Positions 26,329-35,170 of a DNA stretch of 64,000 bases are shown piece after piece. How positions within the stretch are numbered: position 1 is the stretch's first letter; the number at the start of each line of letters is the position of its first letter. A program made the translations under genes and the position numbers. The notes below the pieces were generated by a model that did no database searches, was not told where the DNA came from, and worked only from the letters and a program-made list of their open reading frames with translations. Location of the stretch: contig NZ_JACHDO010000001.1 of assembly GCF_014201115.1 (NCBI RefSeq), positions 6,386,001-6,450,000 of the forward strand, given 5' to 3'. Source of the DNA: Nocardiopsis metallicus (lineage in GTDB: Bacteria > Actinomycetota > Actinomycetes > Streptosporangiales > Streptosporangiaceae).

Positions 26329-27870
26329 GTGCACGGACCGTCGCAGCATTCCGGGCCCCCGCCGTACGGGGCCCCGCAGCAGGGACCCCAACCCTCCGGA
26401 CCTGCCCGGCCGCCTGGGGCTCCCGGTCCGCCGCCCGGCCAGCAGCCCGTTTGGGGGCCCGCGATGCTGCCGCCCCACGCCCGGGGCGGGCAGCCGCCGA
26501 TGCCGTCGCCGGGGCCCCGGCGGGACGCCGACGTCACCACGGGGGTCTTCCGCGCGCACTGGCTGATCATCCCGTTCCAGGTCATCGCTGTCACCCTGGT
26601 GTTCGTGGCGCTGATCGGGCCGATCCTGACCCAGTTCGGCTTCGCCTGGGTGCTCGTACTGGCCGTCGCGGTGGTGTTCGGCTCCCTCGCCTACGCCCTG
26701 CCCGCCTGGTGGTACGGCTCCTTCGGCCTGCGCGAGGACCACCTGGTCGTGCACAGCGGCCTGCTCATGCGCAGTTCCCGGGAGATCCCGCTGAGCCGTC
26801 TCCAGGCGGTGGACGTGGTGCAGCCCCTGCTGATGCAGGTGTTCGGGCTGGCGGAGCTGCGGATCGAACTGGCCGGCGGTGACGGGAGCGCCATCCGGTT
26901 GCGCTGCCTGCGCCGACAGGTGGCCGAACGGCTGCGGGTGGCGGTGCTGGCGCACGCCGCCGGGCTGCCGGGCCGCTCGCCGGAGGCGCCTGAGTGGCCC
27001 TTCTACCGCCTCCCCTTCCTGCTGCTTCTGGGCGCGCTCACCTTCCGAGTGCCGGTGCTGCTGTCCTTCGTCCTGCTGCTCCTGCTGGTCACGGCGTTCC
27101 TGGTGTTCCTCGAACCCGGGGTGCTGGGTGGGGCCGTCCCGCTCGTCCTCGGGCTGCTGCGCTACTACTGGGGACCGCTGGCCCGCTACACGGACTTCTA
27201 CGCGTCGCTTTCGTCGGACGGGCTGCGGCTGCGTTACGGGATGTTCCAACGCCGCATGCAGACGGTCCCGCCCGGACGCGTCCAGGCCGTACGCGTGGTC
27301 GAGCCGCTGCTGTGGCGGGCCCTCGGCGTGGCCAGGGTCGAGGCGACGGTGGCCGGGTACGCGGGGGCGCGTCAGGGCGACTCCACGGACCTGCTCCCGG
27401 TCGCACCGCTCGGTCGGGCGTACTCGCTGGTGAACGAGCTCTTCCCGGAGAGCGAGGCCGCGCTGGTGCCGCTGGTGGTCAACCGCGGTCCGCTGTCGAC
27501 CGCGGCGGGGACGGACGAGCGGCTGTTCGTGAGCGTGCGCGGGCTGTTCTGCCGGGTGACGGAGATCGTCCCGGTCGAGCGGATGCAGACGCTGCGGCTG
27601 TCGGCGGGGCCGATCGCGCAGATCAGGGGGAGGGTGACCGTCGACGTGGACACGCCCCCGGGGCCGGTCGCGGCCCGTGCCCCGGACCGGGAGGCGGTGC
27701 GGGGACGGCGGTTCCTGGACGCTCTGGTGGAGTACGGAAGGCGGGCCAGGGTGCCCTCGGCCGGCACGGAACGGTGGGCGACCCGGGCAACCATGCACGG
27801 AGAGTCGGTGACCAAGCGGTACGAGGGTGAGGAATCGGAGGGTCCGAGGGGTGACACCCCCGAGAGGTGA
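26329..27870 (+). CDS. PH-domain membrane protein, YdbT-like
   Basis: 513 aa; GTG immediately after the TAA of the YdbS-like gene. A Pro/Gly-rich cytoplasmic N-terminus (about 1-65) is followed by paired membrane helices (about 82-125 and 228-290) and three bPH_2 units, each with the S-R-E-I-P/R-M-Q-x-V pattern (REIPLSRLQAVDVVQPLL; MQTVPPGRVQAVRVVEPLL; TEIVPVERMQTLRL). The role is probably at the membrane together with the YdbS-like partner; the substrate is unknown. Confidence 0.82.
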   Translation: MHGPSQHSGPPPYGAPQQGPQPSGPARPPGAPGPPPGQQPVWGPAMLPPHARGGQPPMPSPGPRRDADVTTGVFRAHWLIIPFQVIAVTLVFVALIGPILTQFGFAWVLVLAVAVVFGSLAYALPAWWYGSFGLREDHLVVHSGLLMRSSREIPLSRLQAVDVVQPLLMQVFGLAELRIELAGGDGSAIRLRCLRRQVAERLRVAVLAHAAGLPGRSPEAPEWPFYRLPFLLLLGALTFRVPVLLSFVLLLLLVTAFLVFLEPGVLGGAVPLVLGLLRYYWGPLARYTDFYASLSSDGLRLRYGMFQRRMQTVPPGRVQAVRVVEPLLWRALGVARVEATVAGYAGARQGDSTDLLPVAPLGRAYSLVNELFPESEAALVPLVVNRGPLSTAAGTDERLFVSVRGLFCRVTEIVPVERMQTLRLSAGPIAQIRGRVTVDVDTPPGPVAARAPDREAVRGRRFLDALVEYGRRARVPSAGTERWATRATMHGESVTKRYEGEESEGPRGDTPER

Positions 27871-27871
27871 G

Positions 27872-27887
27872 TGTGGCGTGTGTCACA
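27872..27887 (+). promoter_or_regulatory. CRP-type half-perfect site upstream of chaplin 1
   Basis: TGTGGCGTGTGTCACA fits TGTGA-N6-TCACA with one mismatch. It lies about 230 bp before the chaplin start and directly after the YdbT-like gene. Weak on its own. Confidence 0.3.
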
Positions 27888-27938
27888 TAATGATGCCCAA
27901 GGGGTTCCAGTTATCGGTTTCATGTCCGACATGTCTAC

Positions 27939-27951
27939 TCACTCATGGTGA
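27939..27951 (+). promoter_or_regulatory. operator-like motif TCACTCATGGTGA
   Basis: Near-palindrome; 12 of 13 bases match TCACCCATGGTGA at 37016-37028 upstream of the LuxR-type HTH gene. About 165 bp before chaplin 1. Confidence 0.35.
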
Positions 27952-28024
27952 TACTTCCAGGTCAGGGCCGCAAAATTCTTCCGCGTTCTGGTCACGTGCG
28001 GCGACCGAGTGTGGCTAAATAGTG

Positions 28025-28045
28025 GTGAACACGTTGAGTGTTCAC
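28025..28045 (+). promoter_or_regulatory. perfect palindrome upstream of chaplin 1
   Basis: GTGAACAC and GTGTTCAC form perfect 8-bp arms around GTTGA, in a locally AT-richer stretch 70 bp before the chaplin start. This is the geometry of a dimeric repressor/activator site; the regulator is unknown. Confidence 0.5.
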
Positions 28046-28113
28046 TGTCATACACATCGTCAACGTTATCGACCGGTTGGCACCCCTGCCCTCCGGTCCG
28101 ACGGGAGAAACAC

Positions 28114-28353
28114 ATGCTGAAGAAGGCTCTCGCCGCCACGGCCATCGCCGCTGCCGCTGGCAGCGTCCTGTTCGCCGGTGCCCCGGCCATGGCCAACAGC
28201 AACGTCTTCACCTCCGGCAACGGCAGCATCCTCGGCGGCAACCAGATCGTCGCCGACCTGGACGTGCCGATCAACGTCTGCGGCAACGCCATCGCCGTCC
28301 TGGGCGTCGCTGGCGCTTCCTGCACCAACTCCGACGCCAAGGTGCTGAACTAG
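28114..28353 (+). CDS. short chaplin (hydrophobic surface protein) 1
   Basis: 79 aa; ATG with GGGAG upstream. Sec signal peptide (MLKKALAATAIAAAAGS..., cleavage near AMA-NS at about 27), then one chaplin domain of about 50 residues rich in G, N, V with the diagnostic Cys pair in NVCGNAIAVLGVAGASC. Short chaplins self-assemble into amyloid-like films that let aerial hyphae and spores break the water surface. Followed by a strong terminator; a second chaplin lies 475 bp on. Confidence 0.9.
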   Translation: MLKKALAATAIAAAAGSVLFAGAPAMANSNVFTSGNGSILGGNQIVADLDVPINVCGNAIAVLGVAGASCTNSDAKVLN

Positions 28354-28451
28354 CGGCATTCTGACTTCCCGGCCCTGTCGGGCGGGGGTGTCCAGTCGGA
28401 GGCGTCCCGACTGATCCGACCCGGCCTGGGTCAGCGAGCTTTTCGCGCAAG

Positions 28452-28487
28452 GGGCGCCACTCCGTGACGACGGAGTGGCGCCCTTTT
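28452..28487 (+). terminator. intrinsic terminator after chaplin 1
   Basis: A perfect 14-bp stem (28452-28465 with 28470-28483), loop GACG, followed by TTTT. The strongest classical terminator in the window. Confidence 0.85.
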
Positions 28488-28489
28488 CT

Positions 28490-28827
28490 GTGTTCCGGGG
28501 GCGCGGCCCGTGTTTCGGGGCGCACTCCGTGCCCGGAGATCGGGTGCACGCCCGGAAACGGCATTGGTGTCTGACTGCAACCCGGATGGTCGGTGACGCT
28601 GCGCACACGCCGGGAGTGCCGAACTCCCCGCCTTTGTCCGGAACACGCCCGTGGTGTTCTTCCACCCAGTGTGAGCATGTGTGGATTTTCTGTGATCAAT
28701 GCAGTTCAGGGCATGTTCACGAGGCTCCTGCGTCGGTAATTTCTTTCTCGGCGCCCCCCGGGCGCCACCGAAGAGTCACTGCGAATCCGGTCGGTCCCCC
28801 CGCCCGGATATTGAAGGAGACGAAGTA
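28490..28827 (+). promoter_or_regulatory. leader/promoter region between the chaplin genes
   Basis: About 340 bp between the chaplin 1 terminator and chaplin 2. No open frame looks genuine. The part from about 28660 is AT-richer and should hold the chaplin 2 promoter, but no clear -35/-10 pair could be fixed. Confidence 0.35.
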
Positions 28828-29070
28828 GTGCTGAAGAAGACGCTCGCCGCCGGTGCCGTGGTCCTCGCCTCCGCCGGGGTCCTCCTCTCCGCCGCCCCGG
28901 CCGCGGCGCACGCTGGTGCCTGGACCTCCGGCAACGGCTCCAACGCCAGCGGGAACATCTCCTACATCAACGGCGTGCACAACACCAACGAAGGCTGCGG
29001 CAACTCCAACGCCGTCCTCGGCCAGTCCCTGGGCTCCTGCGTCAACTCCGGGGTGATCATCCAGAACTAG
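28828..29070 (+). CDS. short chaplin-like surface protein 2
   Basis: 80 aa; GTG with AAGGAG 8 nt upstream. Signal peptide (MLKKTLAAGAVVLASAGVLL..., cleavage near AAA-HA), then a G/N/S-rich mature chain with Cys pair in GCGNSNAVLGQSLGSC. It shares the first residues and domain layout with chaplin 1 but is less hydrophobic between the cysteines. It is the second of two separately transcribed chaplin genes. Confidence 0.82.
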   Translation: MLKKTLAAGAVVLASAGVLLSAAPAAAHAGAWTSGNGSNASGNISYINGVHNTNEGCGNSNAVLGQSLGSCVNSGVIIQN

Positions 29071-29079
29071 TTGCCGGGT

Positions 29080-29097
29080 CCCCTCTGACGAGAGGGG
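29080..29097 (+). terminator. hairpin after chaplin 2
   Basis: CCCCTCT pairs with AGAGGGG around GACG, 10 nt after the stop. A second GC-rich stem (GGGGGTGGGC/GCCCGCCCCC) follows at about 29114-29140. No T-run. Confidence 0.6.
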
Positions 29098-29271
29098 TGC
29101 GGTGGACACCCGCGGGGGTGGGCGACGGTGCCCGCCCCCGTTCGCGTGTGCGGCCTGTGCCCGAACCCTGCGCCGGGGGCGGGGCGGCTGGTCACCGGTC
29201 CGGGAGGGCTATCGTGTGCTCAGACGGTGCGGGGAGAAGCGGACGCACCGGACCATGAGGGGACACGGAAC

Positions 29272-30156
29272 ATGGAGACGACAGAGGCGCGCCCCGCGCG
29301 CCTGCGCGTCGGCGTCGTCGGGGCCGGCCGGGTCGGCTCAGCCCTCGGCACCGCCTTGGCGCGTGCCGGACACAAGGTCGTGGCCGCCTCGGCGGTCTCC
29401 GAAGCCTCGGTCGCCAGGGTCGAGGGACGCCTGCCCGGCGCGCGGATCCTCGAACCCGCCCAGGTGGCCGAAGCCAGTGACCTCGTTCTGTTGACGGTCC
29501 CCGACGACGCCCTCCCCGACCTGGTCGAGGGCCTGGCCGCCACCGGCACCGACCTGCGCGGCAAGATCATCGTGCACGCCAGCGGCGCCCACGGCTACGG
29601 GATCCTCGCCCCCGCCACCATCGCCGGGGCCCTCCCTCTGGCCCTGCATCCGGCGATGACCTTCACCGGCCGGGACGAGGACATCGACAGGCTCGCCAAC
29701 TGTGCCTTCGGGGTGACCGCGCCCGAACAGCTCCGCCCCATCGCCGAGGCCCTGGTGGTCGAGATGGGCGCCGAGCCGGTGTGGATCGCCGAGGACAAGC
29801 GCACCCTCTACCACGCGGCCCTCGCGGGCGGGGCCAACCACCTGGTCACCCTGGTCGCCGACAGCGCCTCCCTGCTCAGCGCGGCCGGGGTTCCCGAACC
29901 GGGTCGGATGCTCGCGCCCATGCTCAGCGCCGCCCTGGACAACGCCCTGCGCCTGGGTATCCACGGTCTCAGCGGGCCCGTGCTGCGCGGTGACGCCGGA
30001 ACCGTGGCCGGACACGTGGAGCAGCTGCGCGAGACCGCGCCCGAGAGCGTGGCCAGCTACGTCGAGCTCGCCCGGCTGACCGCCGACCGCGCCATCAACG
30101 CGGGGATGCTCAAACCCGAGGACGCCGCACGCCTGCTGGACGTCCTGCGGCGCTGA
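29272..30156 (+). CDS. Rossmann-fold / DUF2520 oxidoreductase next to panC
   Basis: 294 aa from ATG 29272 (GAGGGGA 8 nt upstream; ATG 29254 is possible). The N-terminal NAD(P) fold has GVVGAGRVGSALGTAL; the C-terminal DUF2520 helical domain contains HPAMTFTG and AGGANHLVTL. The overall plan is like ketopantoate reductase/ProC-type dehydrogenases. It is regularly beside panC in actinobacteria and no separate panE is seen here, so a role in pantothenate synthesis is plausible but not proven. Confidence 0.8.
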   Translation: METTEARPARLRVGVVGAGRVGSALGTALARAGHKVVAASAVSEASVARVEGRLPGARILEPAQVAEASDLVLLTVPDDALPDLVEGLAATGTDLRGKIIVHASGAHGYGILAPATIAGALPLALHPAMTFTGRDEDIDRLANCAFGVTAPEQLRPIAEALVVEMGAEPVWIAEDKRTLYHAALAGGANHLVTLVADSASLLSAAGVPEPGRMLAPMLSAALDNALRLGIHGLSGPVLRGDAGTVAGHVEQLRETAPESVASYVELARLTADRAINAGMLKPEDAARLLDVLRR

Positions 30157-30278
30157 CCGCCCATCGCGACCAGCACGATTCTCACTGACTTCACTGTCCC
30201 GCGGCACCGGCGGACGCACGGGTACCGGGCACCGGACCGGACACGATGCGGCCCAGGCAGAACAGCAAGGAGACAACC

Positions 30279-31184
30279 ATGACCGAAACCGCTCCGTCCG
30301 GACCCTCGGGCAGGACCGCCGGCGGTCCCGTCGTCGTCCGCACGCCCGCGGAACTGCGCCGGGCCCTGGCCGGCGCGGGCCGGGTGGGCCTGGTCCCCAC
30401 CATGGGCGCGCTGCACGGCGGCCACCGCTCCCTCATGCGGCTGGCCCGTGAACAGGCCGACAGCGTGGTGGTCAGCGTCTTCGTCAACCCGCTCCAGTTC
30501 GGCCCCAACGAGGACCTGGACCGTTACCCGCGCGACCTGCCCGGTGACACCGCGCTGTGCGGTGAGGAGGACGTGGACGTGGTCTTCGCCCCCGAGGCCG
30601 CCACCATGTACCCGCTCCCGCAGATGGTCACCGTCGACGCGGGCGCCATGGGCGAACGCCTGGAGGGCGCCTCCCGCCCCGGCCACTTCACCGGCGTGCT
30701 CACCGTGGTCACCAAACTGTTCAACCTGGTCCGCCCGGATTTCGCCGTCTTCGGTGCCAAGGACGCCCAGCAGATCGCCCTGGTCCGCCGCCTGGTCGCC
30801 GACCTGAACCTGCCCGTGGAGATCGTCGGCGCCCCCACCCTGCGCGACCCCGACGGCCTGGCCTCCTCCAGCCGCAACGTCTTCCTCGACACGGCCCAGC
30901 GCACCAGTGCCCTGGCCCTGTCCCGGGCCCTGCGCGCGGGCGCCGAAGCCGCGCCCGCGGGCGCCGAGGCCGTCCGCGAAGCGGCTCGCGCCGTCCTGGA
31001 CGAGGCCGCCGGGGCCACCCCGCCGGTCGAGCTCGACTACCTGGCGCTGGTCGACCCGGCCACCTTCGCCGACGCCCCCGCCGACCACCGGGGCGAGGCC
31101 GTCCTGGCCGTCGCCGCCCGAGTGGGCACCACCCGACTCATCGACAACGTGTCGGTCACCCTCGCGGAAAGAGACCCCAGATGA
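30279..31184 (+). CDS. panC: pantothenate synthetase
   Basis: 301 aa; ATG with AAGGAG upstream. ATP-binding and catalytic motifs: [14 protein letters not shown] (HIGH-like), [39 protein letters not shown], and SSSRNVFL. It joins pantoate and beta-alanine using ATP in the cytoplasm. It overlaps the nadBC fusion gene by 4 nt. Confidence 0.96.
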   Translation: MTETAPSGPSGRTAGGPVVVRTPAELRRALAGAGRVGLVPTMGALHGGHRSLMRLAREQADSVVVSVFVNPLQFGPNEDLDRYPRDLPGDTALCGEEDVDVVFAPEAATMYPLPQMVTVDAGAMGERLEGASRPGHFTGVLTVVTKLFNLVRPDFAVFGAKDAQQIALVRRLVADLNLPVEIVGAPTLRDPDGLASSSRNVFLDTAQRTSALALSRALRAGAEAAPAGAEAVREAARAVLDEAAGATPPVELDYLALVDPATFADAPADHRGEAVLAVAARVGTTRLIDNVSVTLAERDPR

Positions 31185-33772
31185 GTTCTGCCGGACAGAC
31201 CCGGATCGAGGCCCCCGAACCCAGTTGGGCCCTCCGCGCCGACGTCGCGGTGGTCGGTTCGGGGATCGCGGGTCTGAGCACCGCCCTGCGCTACGTGCGG
31301 CGCACCAGGTCGGGCCGGGTCGTCCTGGTCACCAAGGACCGGCTCTCCACCGGCTCCACCGCCTACGCCCAGGGCGGTATCGCCGCGGCCATGGCGCCCG
31401 AGGACGGGCCGGTCGCCCACATGGTCGACACCCTCCTGGCCGGGGCGGGACTGTGCGACCCCCACGCGGTCAACGTCCTGGCCACCGAGGGCCCCGAAGC
31501 CCTGCGCTGGCTGATCGGCCTGGGCGCGGAGTTCGACCGTGACGACGACGGAGAGCTCTCCCTGACGCGCGAGGGCGGCCACCGCGCCGACCGGGTGGCC
31601 CACGCGGGCGGTGACGCCACCGGCGCCGAGATCCAGCGCGCCCTGGTCCAAGCCGTTCTGGCCGAGGAACGCATCGAGGTCGTCGAGCACGCCATCGCCC
31701 TTGACGCCCTGCGCGACCCGGACAGCGGCGCGGTGCGCGGCGCCACCCTGCACGTCATGGGTGAGGGCAAGCGCGACGGCGTCGGCGCCGTCCTGGCCCC
31801 CGCGGTCGTGCTGGCCACCGGCGGCATGGGACAGGTCTTCGCCGCCACCACCAACCCGCCCGTGTCCACCGGCGACGGGCTCGCCCTGGCCGCCCGGGCC
31901 GGGGCCCGCCTGCGCGACCTGGAGTTCATCCAGTTCCACCCCACGGTCCTGTGGCTGGGCCCCAACGCGCGCGGCCGTCAGCCGCTCATCTCCGAGGCCC
32001 TGCGCGGCGAGGGCGCCTACCTCGTGGACGCCGAGGGTCGTCGGATCATGGAAGGGGTGCACGAGCTCGGCGACCTCGCCCCGCGCGACGTCGTGGCCCG
32101 CACCATCGCCCGAACCATGGCCGAGCAGGGCACCGATCACGTCTACCTGGAGACCCGCCACTTCGGCCGGGCCACCTGGGAGAAGCGGTTCCCGACCATC
32201 CTGGCCTCCTGCCGCGCCCACGGCATCGACCCGCTCGCCCGGACCATCCCGGTCGCTCCGGCCGCGCACTACGCCTCCGGCGGCGTGGAGGTCGACATCG
32301 ACGGCCGTACCGGGGTCCCCGGCCTGTGGGCCGTGGGCGAGGTCGCCCGCACCGGCGTGCACGGGGCCAACCGCCTGGCCTCGAACTCCCTGCTGGAGGG
32401 GCTGGTCTACGCCGACCGGATCGCCACCCGGCTGGCCGACGCCCCGGCACGGGACTCGGGTGAGGCCCAGCCCCTGGGCACGAACACACCGCTGGTCGAC
32501 CCGGCCACCTCCGCCACGGTCCGCACCCTGATGTCCCGCGACGCCGGGGTCCTGCGCACCGGCGAGGGCCTGGCCGAACTCGTGGCCCGGCTCGACGGCC
32601 TGGCAGTCCCCGCCGAGCACGTCGCCCCCGGCGTCACCGCCTGGGAGGCCACCAACCTGCTCACCGTGGCCCGCCTCGTGGCCGCCGCCGCCCGGCACCG
32701 CACCGAGAGCCGTGGCTCCCACCAGCGCGCCGACGCACCCGAACCACGACCCGAGCTGCGCGTGCGGCCCATGGTCGTCCGACTGGAAGGGGACTCGATC
32801 GTGACCACTGACGAGACCTGGCAGCCCTCCCTCCCGCCCGCCCTCGTGGCCGAGCTCGACACCATCGCCTTCCCCCTCGCACGCCCGGAGGCCTCAGTCG
32901 AGGAGCGCGCCGAGTTCACCCTCCCGTGGACCGCCCCGCACCAGTCCCACGTGGACACCGTCCGCCGCGCCCTGGCCGAGGACCTCACCGCGGGCCCGCG
33001 CATCGACGTCACCACGGTGGCGACCATCCCCGCCGACCAGGTCCGCACCGCCCACGTGGTGGCCCGCGCAGACGGCACCGTCAGCGGCCTCCCCCTCGCC
33101 GAACTCGTCTTCTGGATGGTCGCCGAGGGCGCTCTGGAGGTCTCCCGGCAGGCGGCGGACGGCGACTCCGTCAAGCGCGGCGACGTCCTCATGACCGTCA
33201 CCGCCCCTACCCGCGACCTGCTCACCGCAGAGCGCACCGCGCTGAACCTGCTCACCCACATGTCCGGCATCGCCACCGCCACCCGTACCTGGACGGACGC
33301 GGTGGTCGGGACCGGAGCGCGTATTCGGGACAGCCGAAAGACCACCCCGGGGCTGCGCGCCCTCGACAAGTACGCGGTGCGCTGCGGCGGCGGGGTCAAC
33401 CACCGCTACAGCCTCAGCGACGCCGGACTGATCAAGGACAACCACGTGGTCGCCGCCGGGGGAGTGGGCGCGGCGGTCCGCGCCATCCGCGAGCGCTTCC
33501 CGGACCTTCCGCTGGAGGTCGAGGTGGACCGGATCGACCAGATCGAGGAAGCGCTGGCCGCCGGGGCCGAGGAGATCCTGCTGGACAACTTCACCGTGGA
33601 GCGGCTGACCGAGGCAGTGGACCTGGTCAACGGCCGGGCCCGGCTGGAGTCCAGCGGTGGACTCACCCTCGACGTCGCCGCCGACGTCGCCCGCACGGGT
33701 GTGGACTACCTGGCCGTCGGCGCGCTCACGCACTCCAGCCCCGCACTGGATATCGCGCTCGACCTGTTGTGA
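31181..33772 (+). CDS. fused L-aspartate oxidase / nicotinate-nucleotide pyrophosphorylase (NadB-NadC)
   Basis: 863 aa in one uninterrupted frame, starting with a 4-nt overlap on panC. Residues about 1-540 are L-aspartate oxidase: FAD site [66 protein letters not shown]. Residues about 580-863 are quinolinate phosphoribosyltransferase: [75 protein letters not shown] linker of about 40 residues joins them. An in-frame GTG at 32801 with GGAAGGGGA upstream could also start a separate NadC. The pair makes iminoaspartate and later nicotinate mononucleotide; NadA is not in the window. Confidence 0.92.
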   Translation: MSSAGQTRIEAPEPSWALRADVAVVGSGIAGLSTALRYVRRTRSGRVVLVTKDRLSTGSTAYAQGGIAAAMAPEDGPVAHMVDTLLAGAGLCDPHAVNVLATEGPEALRWLIGLGAEFDRDDDGELSLTREGGHRADRVAHAGGDATGAEIQRALVQAVLAEERIEVVEHAIALDALRDPDSGAVRGATLHVMGEGKRDGVGAVLAPAVVLATGGMGQVFAATTNPPVSTGDGLALAARAGARLRDLEFIQFHPTVLWLGPNARGRQPLISEALRGEGAYLVDAEGRRIMEGVHELGDLAPRDVVARTIARTMAEQGTDHVYLETRHFGRATWEKRFPTILASCRAHGIDPLARTIPVAPAAHYASGGVEVDIDGRTGVPGLWAVGEVARTGVHGANRLASNSLLEGLVYADRIATRLADAPARDSGEAQPLGTNTPLVDPATSATVRTLMSRDAGVLRTGEGLAELVARLDGLAVPAEHVAPGVTAWEATNLLTVARLVAAAARHRTESRGSHQRADAPEPRPELRVRPMVVRLEGDSIVTTDETWQPSLPPALVAELDTIAFPLARPEASVEERAEFTLPWTAPHQSHVDTVRRALAEDLTAGPRIDVTTVATIPADQVRTAHVVARADGTVSGLPLAELVFWMVAEGALEVSRQAADGDSVKRGDVLMTVTAPTRDLLTAERTALNLLTHMSGIATATRTWTDAVVGTGARIRDSRKTTPGLRALDKYAVRCGGGVNHRYSLSDAGLIKDNHVVAAGGVGAAVRAIRERFPDLPLEVEVDRIDQIEEALAAGAEEILLDNFTVERLTEAVDLVNGRARLESSGGLTLDVAADVARTGVDYLAVGALTHSSPALDIALDLL

Positions 33773-33833
33773 TCGGCCCATTTGGTGGAAGATTCCTTTG
33801 GTACACACCAATTCGACCAGTGAGGCCCCCAGA

Positions 33834-34616
33834 ATGCTGCTCGCGATCGACGTCGGTAACTCCGAGACGGTCCTCGGTCTGTTCGAGGCCGACGACCTTC
33901 TCGAACACTGGCGGGTGGGAACCGACACCAGGCGCACGGCGGACGAGTGGGCCGTGGTCCTGCGCGGGCTCATCGACGGTAGTTCCCTGAGCAAGCTGAC
34001 CGAGGTCGAAGGCATCGCGATGTGCTGCTCGGTCCCTTCCGTCCAGCACGAGATGCGGGACATGTTCCGCCGTCACTTCGGTGACCTGCCGGCGGTGATC
34101 GTCGAACCCGGCGTGAGGACGGGCGTGCCGATCCGGATGGACAATCCCAAGGAAGTGGGCAGCGACCGGATCATCAACGCGCTGGCCGCCAGCCACCTCT
34201 ACGGGGGGCCGAGCGTGGTGGTGGACTTCGGCACCGCGACCACCTTCGACGCGGTCAGCGTCAAGGGCGAGTACGTGGGCGGGGCCATCGCCCCGGGCAT
34301 CGACATCTCGGTGGACGCCCTCTCCCGGCGCGGGGCCCAGCTGCACATGGTGGAGATCGTCAAGCCGCGCGCGGCCATCGCCAAGAACACCACGGAGGCG
34401 CTGCGTTCGGGGATTGTCTTCGGTTTCGCCGGCCAGGTGGACGGGATCGTCGACCGCATGGTCGGCGAGCTCACCGACAACCCGGACGACGTCACCGTGG
34501 TGGCCACCGGCGGCCTGGCCTCGACGGTGGTGGGCGAGTGCGAGACGGTCGACGTCCACGAGCCCTGGCTCACCCTGATCGGCCTGCGTCTGGTCTTCGA
34601 ACGCAACACGGGCTGA
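33834..34616 (+). CDS. coaX: type III pantothenate kinase
   Basis: 260 aa; ATG with GAGG upstream. ASKHA-fold phosphate loops: LLAIDVGNSETVLGLF near the N-terminus, GSDRIINALAA, VVVDFGTATTFDAV and GGAIAPGI. It phosphorylates pantothenate in the first step of CoA synthesis, so with panC it completes part of the local vitamin B5/CoA group. Confidence 0.95.
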   Translation: MLLAIDVGNSETVLGLFEADDLLEHWRVGTDTRRTADEWAVVLRGLIDGSSLSKLTEVEGIAMCCSVPSVQHEMRDMFRRHFGDLPAVIVEPGVRTGVPIRMDNPKEVGSDRIINALAASHLYGGPSVVVDFGTATTFDAVSVKGEYVGGAIAPGIDISVDALSRRGAQLHMVEIVKPRAAIAKNTTEALRSGIVFGFAGQVDGIVDRMVGELTDNPDDVTVVATGGLASTVVGECETVDVHEPWLTLIGLRLVFERNTG

Positions 34617-35157
34617 GGCGGCGCGGGCGCTCCACCTCGACCCGCCTCGCTGCGAGGGCGGTGGGCGGCTGTCGGGAAAGGGGGCGGGTGTGGTCCGGGT
34701 GGTGAACGGATCCCTTCGGGCCCCGAAGGGGCCCAACGGCAACGACCCCGGCCTTCGGCCGGTGCCTCCCCCAGCCTGCGCGCAACGCCTGGCCGTGTCG
34801 CGGCCGGTCAAGGTGAGCGACGGAACAGCGGCAGCGAAGGCAGCGGATTCCTCACCTCTGCGCGGGTCGGGCCGCGTGTCGCTGCCGCTCACGCGTGTCA
34901 TCGGACCAGCGGCGGTGAGCTGGGTTCAGCGCTGTGGTGTCGGCTCTGGGCAGGCCAGGATGCCCGTAACCCGCGCCTGGGGTTGTCCGCTGCTTCCGAA
35001 ACCCCCTCACCCCCGGTGATCTTGCTACCAGGAGCGAAATCGGCGCCGAACTCGCTCCTGGTAGCAAGATCATCCCTGAAAAAGGGGCCGAAACCGGGTC
35101 CGGGGACCGGCGGCCGGGAGACCGTGTAACGCGTGCCGCCGGGGGTGCGGGCGCCGG
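34617..35157. other. intergenic region with several hairpins
   Basis: About 540 bp without a convincing gene. It holds a hairpin at 34712-34730 (CCCTTCGG/CCGAAGGG), a smaller GGCCTTCGGCC at about 34750, and the long 21-bp inverted repeat at 35017-35072. Confidence 0.5.
35017..35072. repeat. perfect 21-bp inverted repeat (56-bp palindromic element)
   Basis: Arms 35017-35037 and 35052-35072 are perfect reverse complements, with a 14-nt loop that itself contains the palindrome CGGCGCCG. Unusually A+T-rich arms (start TGATCTTGCTACCAGGAG) for this genome. Could be a terminator for coaX, an extragenic palindrome or a miniature mobile element. Confidence 0.85.
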
Positions 35158-35170
35158 TAGGATCGTGGCC

